A DNA stretch of 64,000 bases from Methylophaga sulfidovorans (GCF_900114205.1 NZ_FOSH01000003.1:62001-126000), one strand, 5' to 3'. Numbered from the stretch's first letter, positions 48,155 through 58,792 are shown. Made by a program: numbers and translations. The notes: generated by a model from the letters alone, not told the origin.

Positions 48155-48811
48155 ATGATAAAAGATAATAAAATCAATGTGTTGCTTGTTGATGATCATG
48201 CGGTTGTACGCGCAGGATTTAGAATATTGCTGTCATCACAAGCCTTTATCGGGCAGATTAGCGACCTGGACAGAGGGGAGCTTGTCACTCAGGAATATGA
48301 ACGATTTAAACCCGACGTTGTGGTGATGGATTTATCTATGCCAGGTATTGGTGGGCTTGAAACTATCCGTCGACTTCAAAAGCTGGATCCTAACGCGGTT
48401 ATTTTGGTCTATAGCATTCATGATGAGGCTATTTATGTTGAACGCGCACTAGAAGCTGGCGCTATGGGGTATGTTAGTAAAAACAGTGCAGCGGAAGTGT
48501 TAGCTGAAGCAGTTAAAAGCGTGGCAGAAGGCAAGCGCTATGTTGAAGAAAGTCTGCTTCCTGAAGTCGATGATGTGCGCCATGACAATATCGAGCATTA
48601 TCGAAAAGTGCTGGACTTACTTTCGCCACGGGAGTTTGATGTGTTTTGCCGGTTAGCAAAAGGTATGACAGCCCACGAAGTCGCTGCAGATATGCATTTG
48701 GGCTATAAAACCATTGCTAATTACAATACACAAATCAAAAGTAAACTGAGGGTAAATACGGCAGCCGACCTGGCCAATATTGCGGTGGTATTAGGCATTA
48801 TCAAACCTTGA
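48155..48811 (+). CDS. NarL/FixJ-type response regulator, second MoxX-like
   Basis: 218 residues. Receiver with Asp13/Asp14 and phosphoacceptor Asp59 in VVVMDLSMPG; Lys in GYVSKNS near 109; C-terminal LuxR helix-turn-helix from about 155 (LSPREFDVFCRLAKGMTAHEVA). Pairs with the adjacent kinase. Its similarity to the regulator at 5241-5906 points to a second branch of control, possibly also of methanol or metal-related genes; the closest downstream genes are malic enzyme and a PepSY protein. Confidence 0.9.
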   Translation: MIKDNKINVLLVDDHAVVRAGFRILLSSQAFIGQISDLDRGELVTQEYERFKPDVVVMDLSMPGIGGLETIRRLQKLDPNAVILVYSIHDEAIYVERALEAGAMGYVSKNSAAEVLAEAVKSVAEGKRYVEESLLPEVDDVRHDNIEHYRKVLDLLSPREFDVFCRLAKGMTAHEVAADMHLGYKTIANYNTQIKSKLRVNTAADLANIAVVLGIIKP

Positions 48812-48941
48812 TATCTGGGATATGGTCTTAGTTACACCTCACTGATATACGATTCTTGGGTTAACTTAAAATGGCGACTTGAATCCATCGTCGTTTTGCT
48901 GTTTAACTGATGTTAATGTGAACTAGAAATGAGGTAAATCG

Positions 48942-50636
48942 ATGCGTGGTACAAAGGCGAAAGATCCAATTTATATTCCTCATGCAGGTCCGGCCTTACT
49001 CGCCACACCTCTACTGAACAAAGGCACTGCGTTTAGTGAGCAGGAACGCCATGATTTTAATCTTAACGGCCTTATTCCACATCGGTTTGAAACGATCGAA
49101 GAACAGGCAGAAAGAGCCTATCTGCAGTATAAAACCTTCAAAACGCCCATCAATCAGCATATCTATCTGCGTTATCTGCAGGATAACAATGAAACCTTGT
49201 TTTACTACTTATTAAAAACACATCTGGTTGAGATGATGCCTGTGATCTATACCCCGACGGTGGGTGAGGCGTGTGAGCGTTTCTCTGAAATCTATAGGCG
49301 GGCGCGAGGTGTATTTATTTCCTACCCAGATAAAGATCGCATTGATGAAATTTTGCACAATGTCACTAAAGATAAGATCAAAGTTATTGTGGTCACTGAT
49401 GGTAGTCGAATTCTCGGACTAGGTGATCAAGGCGTCGGCGGTATGGGCATTCCTATTGGTAAGCTATCGCTGTACACCGCCTGTGCTGGTATCAGCCCAG
49501 CTTATACCTTACCCGTGATGTTGGATATTGGTACCAACAATAAAACTTTACTTGAGAACCCGCTTTATATCGGTTGGAAACACAAACGTATAAACGATAC
49601 TGAATATGATGAATTTATCGATCTATTTATCAAGGCAGTGAAGAAACGTTGGCCTGAGGTGTTATTACAATTTGAAGATTTCGAACAGAGCAAAGCATTG
49701 CCAATACTGGAGCGTTATCAGCAGCAATTGTGTTGTTTTAACGATGATATTCAGGGTACCGCTGCAGTAACGGTCGGCTCCTTATTAGCGGCGTGTAAAG
49801 CAAAACATGAAACCTTGTCACAGCAGACTATCGTCTTTGCCGGAGCAGGTTCTGCCGGATGTGGCATCGCAGAGCAGATAATTCGACAAATGATGACAGA
49901 AGGGCTCAATGAAACTCAGGCTCGAGAACGTGTGTTTATGATCGATAAAGCTGGACTATTAATGGATGACATGACTGGTTTATTCGATTTTCAACGTCGA
50001 CTAAGCCAAAAGGCTGCTCTGCGAACAAAGTGGGATATTGATAAAACCACGTTGAACTTAGAGGATGTTATTCACCATGCTTCACCGACAGTGCTTATTG
50101 GGGTATCTGGGCAGGCGGGTTTGTTTAATGAAACCGTTATAAAAACGATGTTAGGCCATTGTGAAAGGCCTATTATTTTTCCTTTGAGTAACCCTTCAAA
50201 GCAAATTGAGGCCTTGCCAGAGTTGCTGATTAGCTGGACTGACGGCAAAGCGATTATTGCTACGGGAAGCCCCTTTAATCCGGTTATATATCAAGGCAAA
50301 ACGTATCCCATTGCGCAATGTAATAATAGCTATATTTTTCCTGGAATTGGTCTGGCGGTTATTGCCGGACAAATCAAACACATCACACCTGAAATGATGA
50401 TGGTAGCAAGTGAGGTATTGGCATCAAATTCACCACTGCTTCATGGAGAAGACGATCACTTACTGCCTGCATTAGATGATATTGCCGAGTTAAGCAAAAA
50501 CATGGCATTTCAAATTGTGAAAATGGCGCAAAATCAGCAATTGGCTTCTGAGATATCTGATAGTGAATTACAACAAAAGATAGAAGAGCTCTTCTGGCAT
50601 CCATATTATCGCGAATATAGACGTGTCAGTGTTTAG
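48942..50636 (+). CDS. maeA: NAD-dependent malic enzyme
   Basis: 564 residues, same size as E. coli MaeA (565). Decarboxylates malate to pyruvate with NAD. Family motifs: [69 protein letters not shown] and [12 protein letters not shown]. Ribosome site GAGG at 48931-48934. Stands alone, 130 bases after the response regulator gene; the gap shows no clear terminator. Confidence 0.95.
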   Translation: MRGTKAKDPIYIPHAGPALLATPLLNKGTAFSEQERHDFNLNGLIPHRFETIEEQAERAYLQYKTFKTPINQHIYLRYLQDNNETLFYYLLKTHLVEMMPVIYTPTVGEACERFSEIYRRARGVFISYPDKDRIDEILHNVTKDKIKVIVVTDGSRILGLGDQGVGGMGIPIGKLSLYTACAGISPAYTLPVMLDIGTNNKTLLENPLYIGWKHKRINDTEYDEFIDLFIKAVKKRWPEVLLQFEDFEQSKALPILERYQQQLCCFNDDIQGTAAVTVGSLLAACKAKHETLSQQTIVFAGAGSAGCGIAEQIIRQMMTEGLNETQARERVFMIDKAGLLMDDMTGLFDFQRRLSQKAALRTKWDIDKTTLNLEDVIHHASPTVLIGVSGQAGLFNETVIKTMLGHCERPIIFPLSNPSKQIEALPELLISWTDGKAIIATGSPFNPVIYQGKTYPIAQCNNSYIFPGIGLAVIAGQIKHITPEMMMVASEVLASNSPLLHGEDDHLLPALDDIAELSKNMAFQIVKMAQNQQLASEISDSELQQKIEELFWHPYYREYRRVSV

Positions 50637-50683
50637 GAAAAAATTCCTTCTTACCATTTGATATCATTTTATGAAATAGGAGT

Positions 50684-50713
50684 TTGTCCTATTTTTAATG
50701 AGGATGTTATACT
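50684..50713 (+). promoter_or_regulatory. Candidate promoter of the second PepSY gene
   Basis: TTGTCC at 50684-50689 and TATACT at 50708-50713, 18 bases apart. Just downstream, CACAAG (50719-50724) and CTTGTG (50738-50743) form an inverted repeat that could be a regulator site or leader hairpin. AAGGAG at 50780-50785 is the ribosome site. Confidence 0.5.
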
Positions 50714-50794
50714 TTACTCACAAGTTTGATCATTGCTCTTGTGGGTAGAGACTGATCTTTTTGATCTATCTAATCTAGTAAGGAGCTCTACCCT

Positions 50795-51349
50795 ATGACT
50801 TCAGTATTTTTGAAGACAATCCCCGCCGTTCTGGCTTTAAGCATTAGTTCAACAGCATTTGCTGAAAACGATAACTATGATTTGGATGATATCCGTAGCT
50901 GGGATATTGTAAAAATTGAAACTTGCCTGGATGCTGCGTTGGATACTATTCCTGGTCATGCGCGTAGAGTTGAAATGAAAATGGAAGGCGATGATCCTGT
51001 TTATGAATTTGATATTGAAGCAAAAGCCGATGGCAAAACCTACAATGTCGAATGTAATGCTGAAGAAGGTTTCATTGGTGAGATTGAGCGTGAAGTCGAT
51101 GCTAATGATCCGGTTTTCAAAAAATTAGCAAAAATTTCGCAAGCTGAAGCGAAAGAATTTGCCTTAGCTATTCACCCAGGTAAAGTAGTGGCTTCAGAGT
51201 ATGAAATCGGTTTCGATGGTGATGCCACCTATGAATTTGATATTCAAAGTATTCATGGTTATGAAGTGAAAGTTGACGTTGATGCGACAACAGGTCAAAT
51301 TGAAGAAGCCAATATCGAACTATACGAAATTGGTATGGAAAAAGAATAA
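50795..51349 (+). CDS. Periplasmic protein with two PepSY domains, second lanpepsy-like copy
   Basis: 184 residues. Signal peptide about 1-23 ending SSTAFA, a short spacer, then two PepSY repeats at about 45-100 and 112-178. Each has YEFDI; the mature part is rich in Asp and Glu and has two cysteines (ETCLDAAL, NVECNAEE) at places matching those of the protein at 37219-37719, so the two are paralogues along their whole length. Own promoter and own terminator: monocistronic. A role in periplasmic metal binding, perhaps lanthanides, is inferred from similarity to lanpepsy of Methylobacillus flagellatus. Confidence 0.87.
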   Translation: MTSVFLKTIPAVLALSISSTAFAENDNYDLDDIRSWDIVKIETCLDAALDTIPGHARRVEMKMEGDDPVYEFDIEAKADGKTYNVECNAEEGFIGEIEREVDANDPVFKKLAKISQAEAKEFALAIHPGKVVASEYEIGFDGDATYEFDIQSIHGYEVKVDVDATTGQIEEANIELYEIGMEKE

Positions 51350-51373
51350 AGAATAAGCTTTTATTCTGATATT

Positions 51374-51405
51374 AAAAAAGCCGCTATTTCTAGCGGCTTT
51401 TTTTT
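51374..51405. terminator. Terminator between PepSY gene and valS
   Basis: AAAAAAGCCGCTA at 51374-51386 and TAGCGGCTTTTTT at 51391-51403 with a TTTC loop and an eight-T run; bidirectional between convergent genes. Confidence 0.95.
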
Positions 51406-51415
51406 ATCAGTTGGT

Positions 51416-54238
51416 TTAGCTCAAGGCTTTAAGTTGTTGTTCGAGTAGCTGATAGGACTGCTGAAGCTCAGCGAGTTTTTCTTTTTCCTTGGCAACAACA
51501 TCTGCTGGTGCTTTGGCTACATAATTTTCATTAGAGAGCTTACCTGATGACTGTTTGATAATCTTATCCAGTTTTGCCATTTCTTTATTTAAACGGCTGA
51601 TTTCAGCGTCTTTATCAATCAAGCCTTCCAGCGGAATTAAGATTTCCATTTTGCCAACTAAGGCTGTTGCAGCAGCAGGTGCCTGACCTTCCAGGATATC
51701 GATCGATTCCAGATTTGCCAGACGGCTCAGGAACTGTTGATTGCTGGTTAAAATGGCTTTGTCAGAGTCAGAAGCATCTTTCAGTAATACCGGCAGTGCT
51801 TTTTTCGGTGCAATATTCATTTGTGAGCGAATAGAGCGAATACCAGTAACAAACTGCATGACCCATTCCATTTCAGTCACAGCATTCTTATCAACTTTAC
51901 TGTCATCAGCAAGCGGGTAGGGTTGACGCATAATCGTCTCGCCTTTCACGCCAGCTAACGGTGCAATAGTTTGCCAGATTTCTTCTGTTATAAATGGCAT
52001 AAACGGATGTGCCATTCTTAGCGTTGCTTCAAGCACGCGTACCAGTGTACGACGTGTACCGCGTTTTGCTGCTTCTGAAGCTGTGTCGCTGTTTAATACT
52101 GGTTTTGAAAGCTCTAAATACCAGTCGCAGTAATTGTTCCAGATAAATTCATAAATACCCTGAGCGGCGTGATCAAATCGATAAGCTTCAATCGCTGCAC
52201 CGACTTCTTTTTCAGCAATTTGCAACTGAGAGATAATCCAGCGATCTGCCAAGCTGAGTTCAACCTGATCATTCTCAACACCTGTATCTTGTCCTTCGGT
52301 GTTCATCAAAACATAACGCGCTGCATTCCATAATTTATTACAGAAATTACGGTAGCCCGCGATACGATTCATATCGAAATTGACATCACGTCCGGTTGAG
52401 GCCAGAGATGCAAAGGTAAAACGTAGCGCATCGGTACCATGAGGCTCAATGCCATCCGGAAATTCTTTGCGAGTGGCTTTTTCAATTTTTTCGGCCAGTT
52501 GTGGCTGCATCATGCCCGAGGTACGTTTTTGTACCAAAGTTTCTAAATCAATACCGTCGATGATATCGATAGGATCGAGCACATTACCTTTCGATTTCGA
52601 CATTTTATGGCCATGCGAGTCACGTACTAAGCCATGGATATATACTTCTTTGAATGGCACATCATCCATAAAATGAATGCCCATCATCATCATTCTGGCT
52701 ACCCAGAAAAATATGATGTCAAACCCAGTCACTAAGACATTGCCTGGATACCAGGTTTTTACTGCGGCATCCTCTTTAGGCCAACCCAGGGTTGAGAAGG
52801 GCCACAGTGCTGAGGAGAACCAGGTATCAAGTACGTCTTCATCCTGTGTTAATTGAATGTCTGCGTCCAGATTATTTTCTGCGCGGACGGTATCTTCATC
52901 ATGACCGACATAAACATTGCCTTGCTGATCGTACCAGGCAGGGATTCGGTGACCCCACCATAATTGGCGCGAAATACACCAGTCCTGAATATCACGCATC
53001 CAACTGAAATACATATTTTCATAGGATTTCGGTACGAACTTCACTTTGCCAGTTTCAACAGCCTCAACCGCTGGTTTAGCCAGTGTTTTTGCATCGACAT
53101 ACCATTGATCGGTCAGCATTGGTTCAATGACGACACCACCACGATCACCATAAGGTACGGTCAGATCATGATCTTTGATTTCTTCCAGCAGACCTGCTGC
53201 ATCAAAGTCAGCAACAATTGCTTTACGAGCAGCAAAGCGTTCCAGTCCACGATAGGCTTCCGGAATACTGGCTTCAACGTCTGTATTAGCACTGCCATCT
53301 GTATTAAATACCTGTGGCACATCACGTACATCGGCATTGAGCGTGAATATATTGATCATGGGCAGGCCACAACGTTTGCCGACTTCATAGTCATTAAAGT
53401 CATGGGCTGGTGTCACTTTTACTGCCCCTGTACCTTTTTCCATATCGGCATGTTCATCGCCAACAATTGGAATACGTCGATTAACTAAAGGCAAAATAAT
53501 TTCTTTACCAATCAGATCTTTATAACGTGGATCTTCCGGGTTAACAGCAACACCCGTATCACCTAACATGGTTTCAGGACGGGTTGTCGCGACAACAATA
53601 TAATCTTTGCCTTCACTGGTTGTCAGACCATCTGCAAGCGGATAGCGCAGATGCCACATATGACCTTTTTGTTCACGGTTTTCCACTTCCAGATCAGATA
53701 TAGCAGTGTGGAGTTTTGGATCCCAGTTAACCAGACGTTTGCCGCGGTAGATCAGACCTTCTTTATACAGTTTGACGAAGACATATTTAACCGCTTCAGA
53801 CAGATCTTCATCCATGGTAAAGCGATTACGTGACCAATCCAGTGATGAACCCAGGCGACGTAACTGACGGGTGATATTACCGCCGGATTCTTCTTTCCAT
53901 TCCCAGATACGTTTGGTGAAGTCCACACGTCCAAGATCGTGTCGGGTTTTTCCTTCGGCATTAAGCTGGCGTTCTACCACCATTTGTGTAGCGATACCCG
54001 CATGATCAGTACCCGGTTGCCATAAGGTATTATCACCTTTCATACGGTGATAACGAGTCAAGGTATCCATGATGGTGTTATTAAAGCCATGGCCCATATG
54101 CAGGCTACCGGTGACATTGGGAGGTGGCAGCATTATCGCGTAAGGCGACCCTTCGCCTGTCGGTTTAAACTCACCAGTCTGTTCCCATTTCTGGTACCAG
54201 CGTTGCTCAATTGCGTCAGGGTTGTATGTTTTTTCCAT
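51416..54238 (-). CDS. valS: Valyl-tRNA synthetase
   Basis: 940 residues; E. coli ValS has 951. Class I synthetase: [15 protein letters not shown] with HIGH-type HMGH at 47-50, KMSKS in [14 protein letters not shown] (about 530-543), editing domain CP1 between them, and a C-terminal coiled-coil arm (about 875-940). The ATG at 54238 gives the usual [15 protein letters not shown]; an upstream in-frame start would add 25 unrelated residues. Forms the conserved pepA-holC-valS series on the minus strand; a 146-base gap separates it from holC and contains the small palindrome ATACGAATTTCGTAT (54273-54287). Confidence 0.97.
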   Translation of the reverse strand: MEKTYNPDAIEQRWYQKWEQTGEFKPTGEGSPYAIMLPPPNVTGSLHMGHGFNNTIMDTLTRYHRMKGDNTLWQPGTDHAGIATQMVVERQLNAEGKTRHDLGRVDFTKRIWEWKEESGGNITRQLRRLGSSLDWSRNRFTMDEDLSEAVKYVFVKLYKEGLIYRGKRLVNWDPKLHTAISDLEVENREQKGHMWHLRYPLADGLTTSEGKDYIVVATTRPETMLGDTGVAVNPEDPRYKDLIGKEIILPLVNRRIPIVGDEHADMEKGTGAVKVTPAHDFNDYEVGKRCGLPMINIFTLNADVRDVPQVFNTDGSANTDVEASIPEAYRGLERFAARKAIVADFDAAGLLEEIKDHDLTVPYGDRGGVVIEPMLTDQWYVDAKTLAKPAVEAVETGKVKFVPKSYENMYFSWMRDIQDWCISRQLWWGHRIPAWYDQQGNVYVGHDEDTVRAENNLDADIQLTQDEDVLDTWFSSALWPFSTLGWPKEDAAVKTWYPGNVLVTGFDIIFFWVARMMMMGIHFMDDVPFKEVYIHGLVRDSHGHKMSKSKGNVLDPIDIIDGIDLETLVQKRTSGMMQPQLAEKIEKATRKEFPDGIEPHGTDALRFTFASLASTGRDVNFDMNRIAGYRNFCNKLWNAARYVLMNTEGQDTGVENDQVELSLADRWIISQLQIAEKEVGAAIEAYRFDHAAQGIYEFIWNNYCDWYLELSKPVLNSDTASEAAKRGTRRTLVRVLEATLRMAHPFMPFITEEIWQTIAPLAGVKGETIMRQPYPLADDSKVDKNAVTEMEWVMQFVTGIRSIRSQMNIAPKKALPVLLKDASDSDKAILTSNQQFLSRLANLESIDILEGQAPAAATALVGKMEILIPLEGLIDKDAEISRLNKEMAKLDKIIKQSSGKLSNENYVAKAPADVVAKEKEKLAELQQSYQLLEQQLKALS

Positions 54239-54384
54239 GTGATGTCTTGTATGTCTGGTCGGTGTTCGGGATATACGAATTTCGTATGTATACGCTATAA
54301 ATAAACGACGCATTATACCTGCTGCGACAACATCTGTTCAGGGGCAATACAGATTTCGTATTTTTATTGGTTTGCTAGCTTGAT

Positions 54385-54810
54385 TTAAACGTGAAAAGTG
54401 TCTATTTCGTAGCCACGTTGTTTATAAAATTGGAAACGTTGACGACCTGCTTGTTTGCTTGATTCATTATCGGCAATGACTTCAGCTACGCGTTCAAATT
54501 GACTAAAGAACATAGGTTGTTCTTCTGTGATATTAATCAGTACATCCATTAGTCTGGGAGGTTTTTTATCTTCATAACCGATAAGTACAGGACTCTGGTT
54601 ATCTGAACTATCAGTGATTTCATGCGGTACAAAGCTTTCTGGTCGTATAGCCCATAATGCTGTATCGACTGACTGACTATGCTGTTCTGAAGCAGTGTGG
54701 ATATAGATTTGATGTCCCTGATGGTAGGCTTTCTCAGCAAGACGGCAGGCAAATGCCTGCCGCTTATCTAGCTTGCTTGATTTTAAAATATAGAAGCTGA
54801 TTCGAGTCAT
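54385..54810 (-). CDS. holC: DNA polymerase III chi subunit
   Basis: 141 residues. HolC joins the clamp loader to SSB. N-terminal TRISFYILKSSKLDKRQAFACRLAEKAY and the W-containing DTALWAIRPESFVPHEI motif, plus the terminal RQRFQFYKQRGYEIDTFHV-like end, match the family (147 residues in E. coli). It begins two bases after the pepA stop, so the two are coupled. Confidence 0.92.
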   Translation of the reverse strand: MTRISFYILKSSKLDKRQAFACRLAEKAYHQGHQIYIHTASEQHSQSVDTALWAIRPESFVPHEITDSSDNQSPVLIGYEDKKPPRLMDVLINITEEQPMFFSQFERVAEVIADNESSKQAGRQRFQFYKQRGYEIDTFHV

Positions 54811-54812
54811 GG

Positions 54813-56306
54813 TTATTGATTGGCGTCGATACGATTCAGCAAATATTGAACTAACATAGGGACTGGGCGGCCGGTTGCCCCTTTATTTTTTCCACTATTC
54901 CAGGCTGTTCCGGCAATATCCAGATGCGCCCAGGTATATTTTTCTGTAAAGCGGGATAAGAAACAGGCGGCGGTGACACTTCCCGCTTCTTTGCCGCCGA
55001 TATTGGCGATATCAGCAAAATTGCTGTCCAGCAATGGTTGATAGTCATCCCATAAAGGCAACTGCCAGGCGCGGTCAAAACTATCATTACCCGCTTTTAA
55101 TAAATCATCAGCCAGTTGTTGGTTATTTGCCATTAATCCGGTGGTCGTGCTGCCCAAAGCGACAATGATGGCGCCTGTTAAGGTAGCAATATCAATGACG
55201 ATTTCAGGATCGAAGCGTTCGCTGTAGGTTAGGGCATCACACAAAATTAAGCGGCCTTCAGCATCGGTGTTAAGAATTTCGATGGTTTTACCGGCCATGC
55301 TGGTGACAATATCACCTGGTTTATTTGCATCACCATCAGGCATGTTTTCTGAACTTGGTACGACACCGACTACATTGATTGGCAGGTTTAACTCTGCAAC
55401 AGCCTGCAATGTTCCAAGCACACTGGCGGAACCGCACATATCATATTTCATCTCATCCATGCCTTGAGATGGTTTTAGTGAAATACCACCGGCATCAAAA
55501 GTAAGTCCTTTACCTACAAATACGACTGGCTTGCTGTCACCAGCGCCTTTGTATTCCATTGTGATCAGCTTGGCTGGCTGACGGCTACCACGAGATACGG
55601 AAAGCAGAGAGCCCATACCCAGGGCTTCCATATCGGCTTCTTCAAGCACGGTTGTGGTGATTGCAGTATATTTTTCACCTAAAGCAACAGCTTGATCAGC
55701 CAGATACGTCGGTGTGCAAATATTACCAGGCAGATTACCCAGTTCACGAGCCAGATTCATACCAGCACCGATAGCTGCACCTTGTTCTGCTGCTTTTTGT
55801 AAGTCAGCATCAGTATTCTTATCAGCAAAAAGTGCGCATTCCAAAAGTGGTTTCTTGACAGCTTTAGCTTCTGATTTCGTTTGTGAGTATTTGTATAACG
55901 CGGTTTCGGCATTACATGCTGTTTGGCGAATTTTCCAGGCCGGAGTGCGTTCGTTTACTCCAATATCAGTAAAACAGCATAAGGCTTTTTCAGCACCACT
56001 TTCATTCAGCGCAACAATCGCCGCTGCTGTGGCAGTATTAAAATCGTTTTCAGAGGTTTTTGTTTTTTTGCCAAAACCTACGAGTAATACACGAGGGCTG
56101 TTTATACCCGCGAGATTGTGGAGAAATAAGGTTTGTCCCGGATTAGCGCTAAAGTCACCATTATCAGTGATGCGTTTGATCTGACCTTGTGAAGCCTCAT
56201 CGAGTTGCTGGGCGGTTGGGCTGAGTTCGCCTTCGTTATATATGCCGACGGCAATACAATCGGTTTGCTGAGATGCGAGTGCATCACTAGTGACAAAATA
56301 CTGCAT
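54813..56306 (-). CDS. pepA: Leucyl aminopeptidase PepA
   Basis: 497 residues. Dizinc/manganese M17 aminopeptidase, also known as a DNA-binding protein (XerA) in E. coli. Active-site blocks: KGLTFDAGGISLKPS (about 258-272), MDEMKYDMCGSASV and NTDAEGRLILCDAL (about 338-351). The start at 56306 has AGGAG seven bases upstream and gives MQYFVTSDALAS; the longer ORF would start inside that site region. Divergent from lptF across 90 bases, the conserved pepA/lptF arrangement. Confidence 0.96.
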   Translation of the reverse strand: MQYFVTSDALASQQTDCIAVGIYNEGELSPTAQQLDEASQGQIKRITDNGDFSANPGQTLFLHNLAGINSPRVLLVGFGKKTKTSENDFNTATAAAIVALNESGAEKALCCFTDIGVNERTPAWKIRQTACNAETALYKYSQTKSEAKAVKKPLLECALFADKNTDADLQKAAEQGAAIGAGMNLARELGNLPGNICTPTYLADQAVALGEKYTAITTTVLEEADMEALGMGSLLSVSRGSRQPAKLITMEYKGAGDSKPVVFVGKGLTFDAGGISLKPSQGMDEMKYDMCGSASVLGTLQAVAELNLPINVVGVVPSSENMPDGDANKPGDIVTSMAGKTIEILNTDAEGRLILCDALTYSERFDPEIVIDIATLTGAIIVALGSTTTGLMANNQQLADDLLKAGNDSFDRAWQLPLWDDYQPLLDSNFADIANIGGKEAGSVTAACFLSRFTEKYTWAHLDIAGTAWNSGKNKGATGRPVPMLVQYLLNRIDANQ

Positions 56307-56396
56307 GGATTTCTCCTGTAAGGTCAATTTGGTTTAGACTTCGTTATTTTAGTGTGTCAGATAATACCGATCTATTCTAACCAAGACTCTTAATAC

Positions 56397-57527
56397 ATGC
56401 GCAACGTTCCACAACAGATTTTTTCCTGGCTCTGGGTCATTGACCGTTACATGCTCAAGGAATTTGTGATTAACCTGACCGCGATTACAGGGGTACTCTG
56501 GTTAATTTATATTTCGACACGATTTGCGCGCTATCTGGCTGAAGCGGCAGTGGGCAATATGCCGGCGGATGTTATTTTTAGTCTGCTTGGTTTCAGTTCA
56601 CTCGGTGCATTATCCATCTTATTACCTATCGCTGCCTTCCTTGGCGTGATGTTGTCACTTGGCAGAATGAGTTCAGATAATGAGCTTACTGTGATGGCAG
56701 CCTGCGGGATATCACGCAAACGCATCATCAGAAATGTGCTGATATTTGCTGGTGTGGTAGCAACGGTTGTGGCCTATTTATCACTCACCGTTGTCCCCAG
56801 TGTATTAGCTGATCGTTATCAGCTGGAGCAAAAAGCAAAAATGTCTGCGAATACGACAGGGCTTGTTGCAGGCAGTTTTAAGGAAAGCCGTAATGGTGAC
56901 TGGACATTCTATTCTGAAAAACTCAGTAGTGATAAGCAATTGATGGAAAATGTGTTTATTGAAATTCATCGTAAAAATAAGCCGTTAATTTTCCGTTCAG
57001 ATACAGGTCATTTTGAAGTGGATGTCGATACCGGTGATAAATTTCTGGTATTGAATGACGGCTATCGCTACGAAGGTAAAGCAGGAGAACAGGATTTTAC
57101 CATCGCCGAATTTAAGACACATAGTTTGCTGGTAGAAAAAGGCGATGACGGACAAGTCCGCGAAAGACATAAAGCGCTTCCTACCAGCGTCTTATTACAG
57201 CGGGGCGGTCTTGAAGATATCGCTGAGATTCAGTGGCGAATTTCATCAGCCATTATGACGATAGTGCTTTGTTTATCTGCTATTCCATTATCGAATGCCG
57301 GTCCCAGACAAGGCCGTTACGCCGGATTTGTGCCTGCTGTTTTGCTGTATATCATCTACAGCAATTTGCTTGGCGTGAATCAAGCGTGGATTGAGAAAGG
57401 CAGTATCAGCATAGGTGTAGGCATGGTATGGGTACATCTATTGATGGTGATGACGATGTTATTTCTGATGAATAGACAAAAAATACAGCGATTATTATCG
57501 CAACAAAAACGAAGACGCCCGCAATAA
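56397..57527 (+). CDS. lptF: LPS export permease LptF
   Basis: 376 residues. One of two inner-membrane subunits of the LptB2FG transporter that extracts lipopolysaccharide. Six membrane helices: four bundles in the N-terminal 130 residues and around 290-360, with a periplasmic jellyroll domain between (about 140-265). DRYMLKEFVINL and NELTVMAACGISRKRI (coupling helix) are typical. Its last base is the first base of the lptG ATG. Confidence 0.95.
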   Translation: MRNVPQQIFSWLWVIDRYMLKEFVINLTAITGVLWLIYISTRFARYLAEAAVGNMPADVIFSLLGFSSLGALSILLPIAAFLGVMLSLGRMSSDNELTVMAACGISRKRIIRNVLIFAGVVATVVAYLSLTVVPSVLADRYQLEQKAKMSANTTGLVAGSFKESRNGDWTFYSEKLSSDKQLMENVFIEIHRKNKPLIFRSDTGHFEVDVDTGDKFLVLNDGYRYEGKAGEQDFTIAEFKTHSLLVEKGDDGQVRERHKALPTSVLLQRGGLEDIAEIQWRISSAIMTIVLCLSAIPLSNAGPRQGRYAGFVPAVLLYIIYSNLLGVNQAWIEKGSISIGVGMVWVHLLMVMTMLFLMNRQKIQRLLSQQKRRRPQ

Positions 57528-58591
57528 TGAAAATTCTTTCCAGATATATCGCTTCCCATATTCTGTCCAGCACTTTTATCGTGTTGTTGGTGCTTCTTGG
57601 ACTCTATACCTTTATGGATTTTGTCGCTGAGCTTGATGATCTCGGTAAAGGTCAATATCAACTGCTCGATATTGTGACTTATCTTGCGCTTACCATGCCT
57701 AAACGCATCTACGAACTGCTGCCAGTGGTCGCTTTGTTAGGCAGTGTGATTGGCTTAGGTAACCTAGCTAGTCAAAGTGAGCTTGTGGCCATGCGAGCGG
57801 CAGGTATTTCTATAAAAGATATTAATAAGTCGGTGATGATCGTGGCAGCTATTTTAGTATTGCTGGCGATTGTAGTGGGTGAGGTGATTAGACCGATTAC
57901 GGAAGAGCATGCAAGAGAAATGCAGTCTGTGGCGCAAACCGGAACGGTAGGTACACGCTCTGAATATGGATTCTGGACACGCGATGGTAATCACTTTAAC
58001 CATATTGAACGTATCAATAGCGATGGCACGTTTACCAATATAGCAATTTATGAGTTTGATGCCGGGAATCGCTTACGCGCCCTTACTAAAGCAAAAAGTG
58101 CTAAATATGAAGGTGATGGCTGGATATTAAATGATGTTGTGCAAAGCACCATCGATGAGCATGGCGTTAAAGTCAATTCAACAACACATGCCCGCTGGAA
58201 ATCACAATTAAATCCGGGCATGTTAAACATTGTTATTGTGCCGCCAGAATTTCTGGCTGTATGGAATTTGCTGGACTATATTTCCTTCCTGAAAAGTAAT
58301 CATCAATCTGTCGCTCAGTATGAGCTAGCGTTCTGGAGTAAAGTGATGATGCCTTTAAGTACCGCTGTGATGGTGCTGCTGGCTGTGCCATTTATCTTTG
58401 GGCCATTGCGTTCAACGCCTATTGGCGGCAGGATTCTGGCGGGAGTGATGATCGGCTTAGGCTTTTACTTGTTTAACCAAAGCTTTCAGCATATTGGATT
58501 AGTGTTTGGGATATTGCCATGGTTGGCTGCTTCATTACCTACATTGCTGTTTGCAGGCTTAGCGTGGTGGATGAACAAGCGAGTGAAATAG
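57527..58591 (+). CDS. lptG: LPS export permease LptG
   Basis: 354 residues, partner of LptF with the same topology. Begins MKILSRYIASHILSSTF; coupling helix SELVAMRAAGISIKDINKSV (about 84-103); periplasmic jellyroll (about 135-260) with EYGFWTRDGNHFNHI; C-terminal helices with PFIFGPLRSTPIGGRILAG. Coupled to lptF (TAATG). A perfect 9-bp hairpin follows the stop. Confidence 0.95.
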   Translation: MKILSRYIASHILSSTFIVLLVLLGLYTFMDFVAELDDLGKGQYQLLDIVTYLALTMPKRIYELLPVVALLGSVIGLGNLASQSELVAMRAAGISIKDINKSVMIVAAILVLLAIVVGEVIRPITEEHAREMQSVAQTGTVGTRSEYGFWTRDGNHFNHIERINSDGTFTNIAIYEFDAGNRLRALTKAKSAKYEGDGWILNDVVQSTIDEHGVKVNSTTHARWKSQLNPGMLNIVIVPPEFLAVWNLLDYISFLKSNHQSVAQYELAFWSKVMMPLSTAVMVLLAVPFIFGPLRSTPIGGRILAGVMIGLGFYLFNQSFQHIGLVFGILPWLAASLPTLLFAGLAWWMNKRVK

Positions 58592-58624
58592 CTTGTTATG
58601 AACTAATGAAATTATGCCAGAAGA

Positions 58625-58645
58625 ATCTGTTATGAAATAACAGAT
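58625..58645. terminator. Hairpin between lptG and tRNA-Glu
   Basis: ATCTGTTAT at 58625-58633 and ATAACAGAT at 58637-58645 form a perfect 9-bp stem with a GAA loop, between convergent lptG and the tRNA genes. It lacks a T run on either side, so termination strength is doubtful. Confidence 0.4.
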
Positions 58646-58650
58646 AAAGA

Positions 58651-58726
58651 TGGCGTCCCCTAGGGGGTTCGAACCCCTGTTACCGCCGTGAAAGGGCGGT
58701 GTCCTAGGCCTCTAGACGAAGGGGAC
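58651..58726 (-). tRNA. tRNA-Glu (anticodon TTC), copy 1
   Basis: 76 bases including encoded CCA. Acceptor GTCCCCT pairs with AGGGGAC, D arm TCGTCTAGAGGCC-AGGAC, anticodon stem CCGCC/GGCGG around loop CTTTCAC with TTC anticodon, and T arm CAGGGGTTCGAACCCC. Identical to the second copy. Confidence 0.97.
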
Positions 58727-58762
58727 CCAGTAACTTTATATTTTTTCTACTACTTAAAAATA

Positions 58763-58787
58763 AAAACGGGTTTTAACAACCCGTTTT
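58763..58787 (-). terminator. Terminator between the two tRNA-Glu genes
   Basis: AAAACGGGTT (58763-58772) and AACCCGTTTT (58778-58787) form a 10-bp stem. Read on the minus strand it is followed by TTTTTATTTTT-like sequence, so it should end the tRNA-Ala/tRNA-Glu transcript before the last tRNA-Glu. Confidence 0.75.
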
Positions 58788-58792
58788 CATGT

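Noticed and set aside
52964-53488. Long open frame opposite valS (174 codons)
   Set aside because: It is antisense to a highly conserved part of valS and its translation has no recognisable domain; a shadow frame.
54273-54287. Palindrome ATACGAATTTCGTAT between valS and holC
   Set aside because: Perfect 7-bp arms, but AT-rich and close to the valS start with no matching promoter pattern; mentioned only with valS.
55714-56184. Long open frame opposite pepA (156 codons)
   Set aside because: Lies entirely antisense to pepA with no ribosome site or family match.
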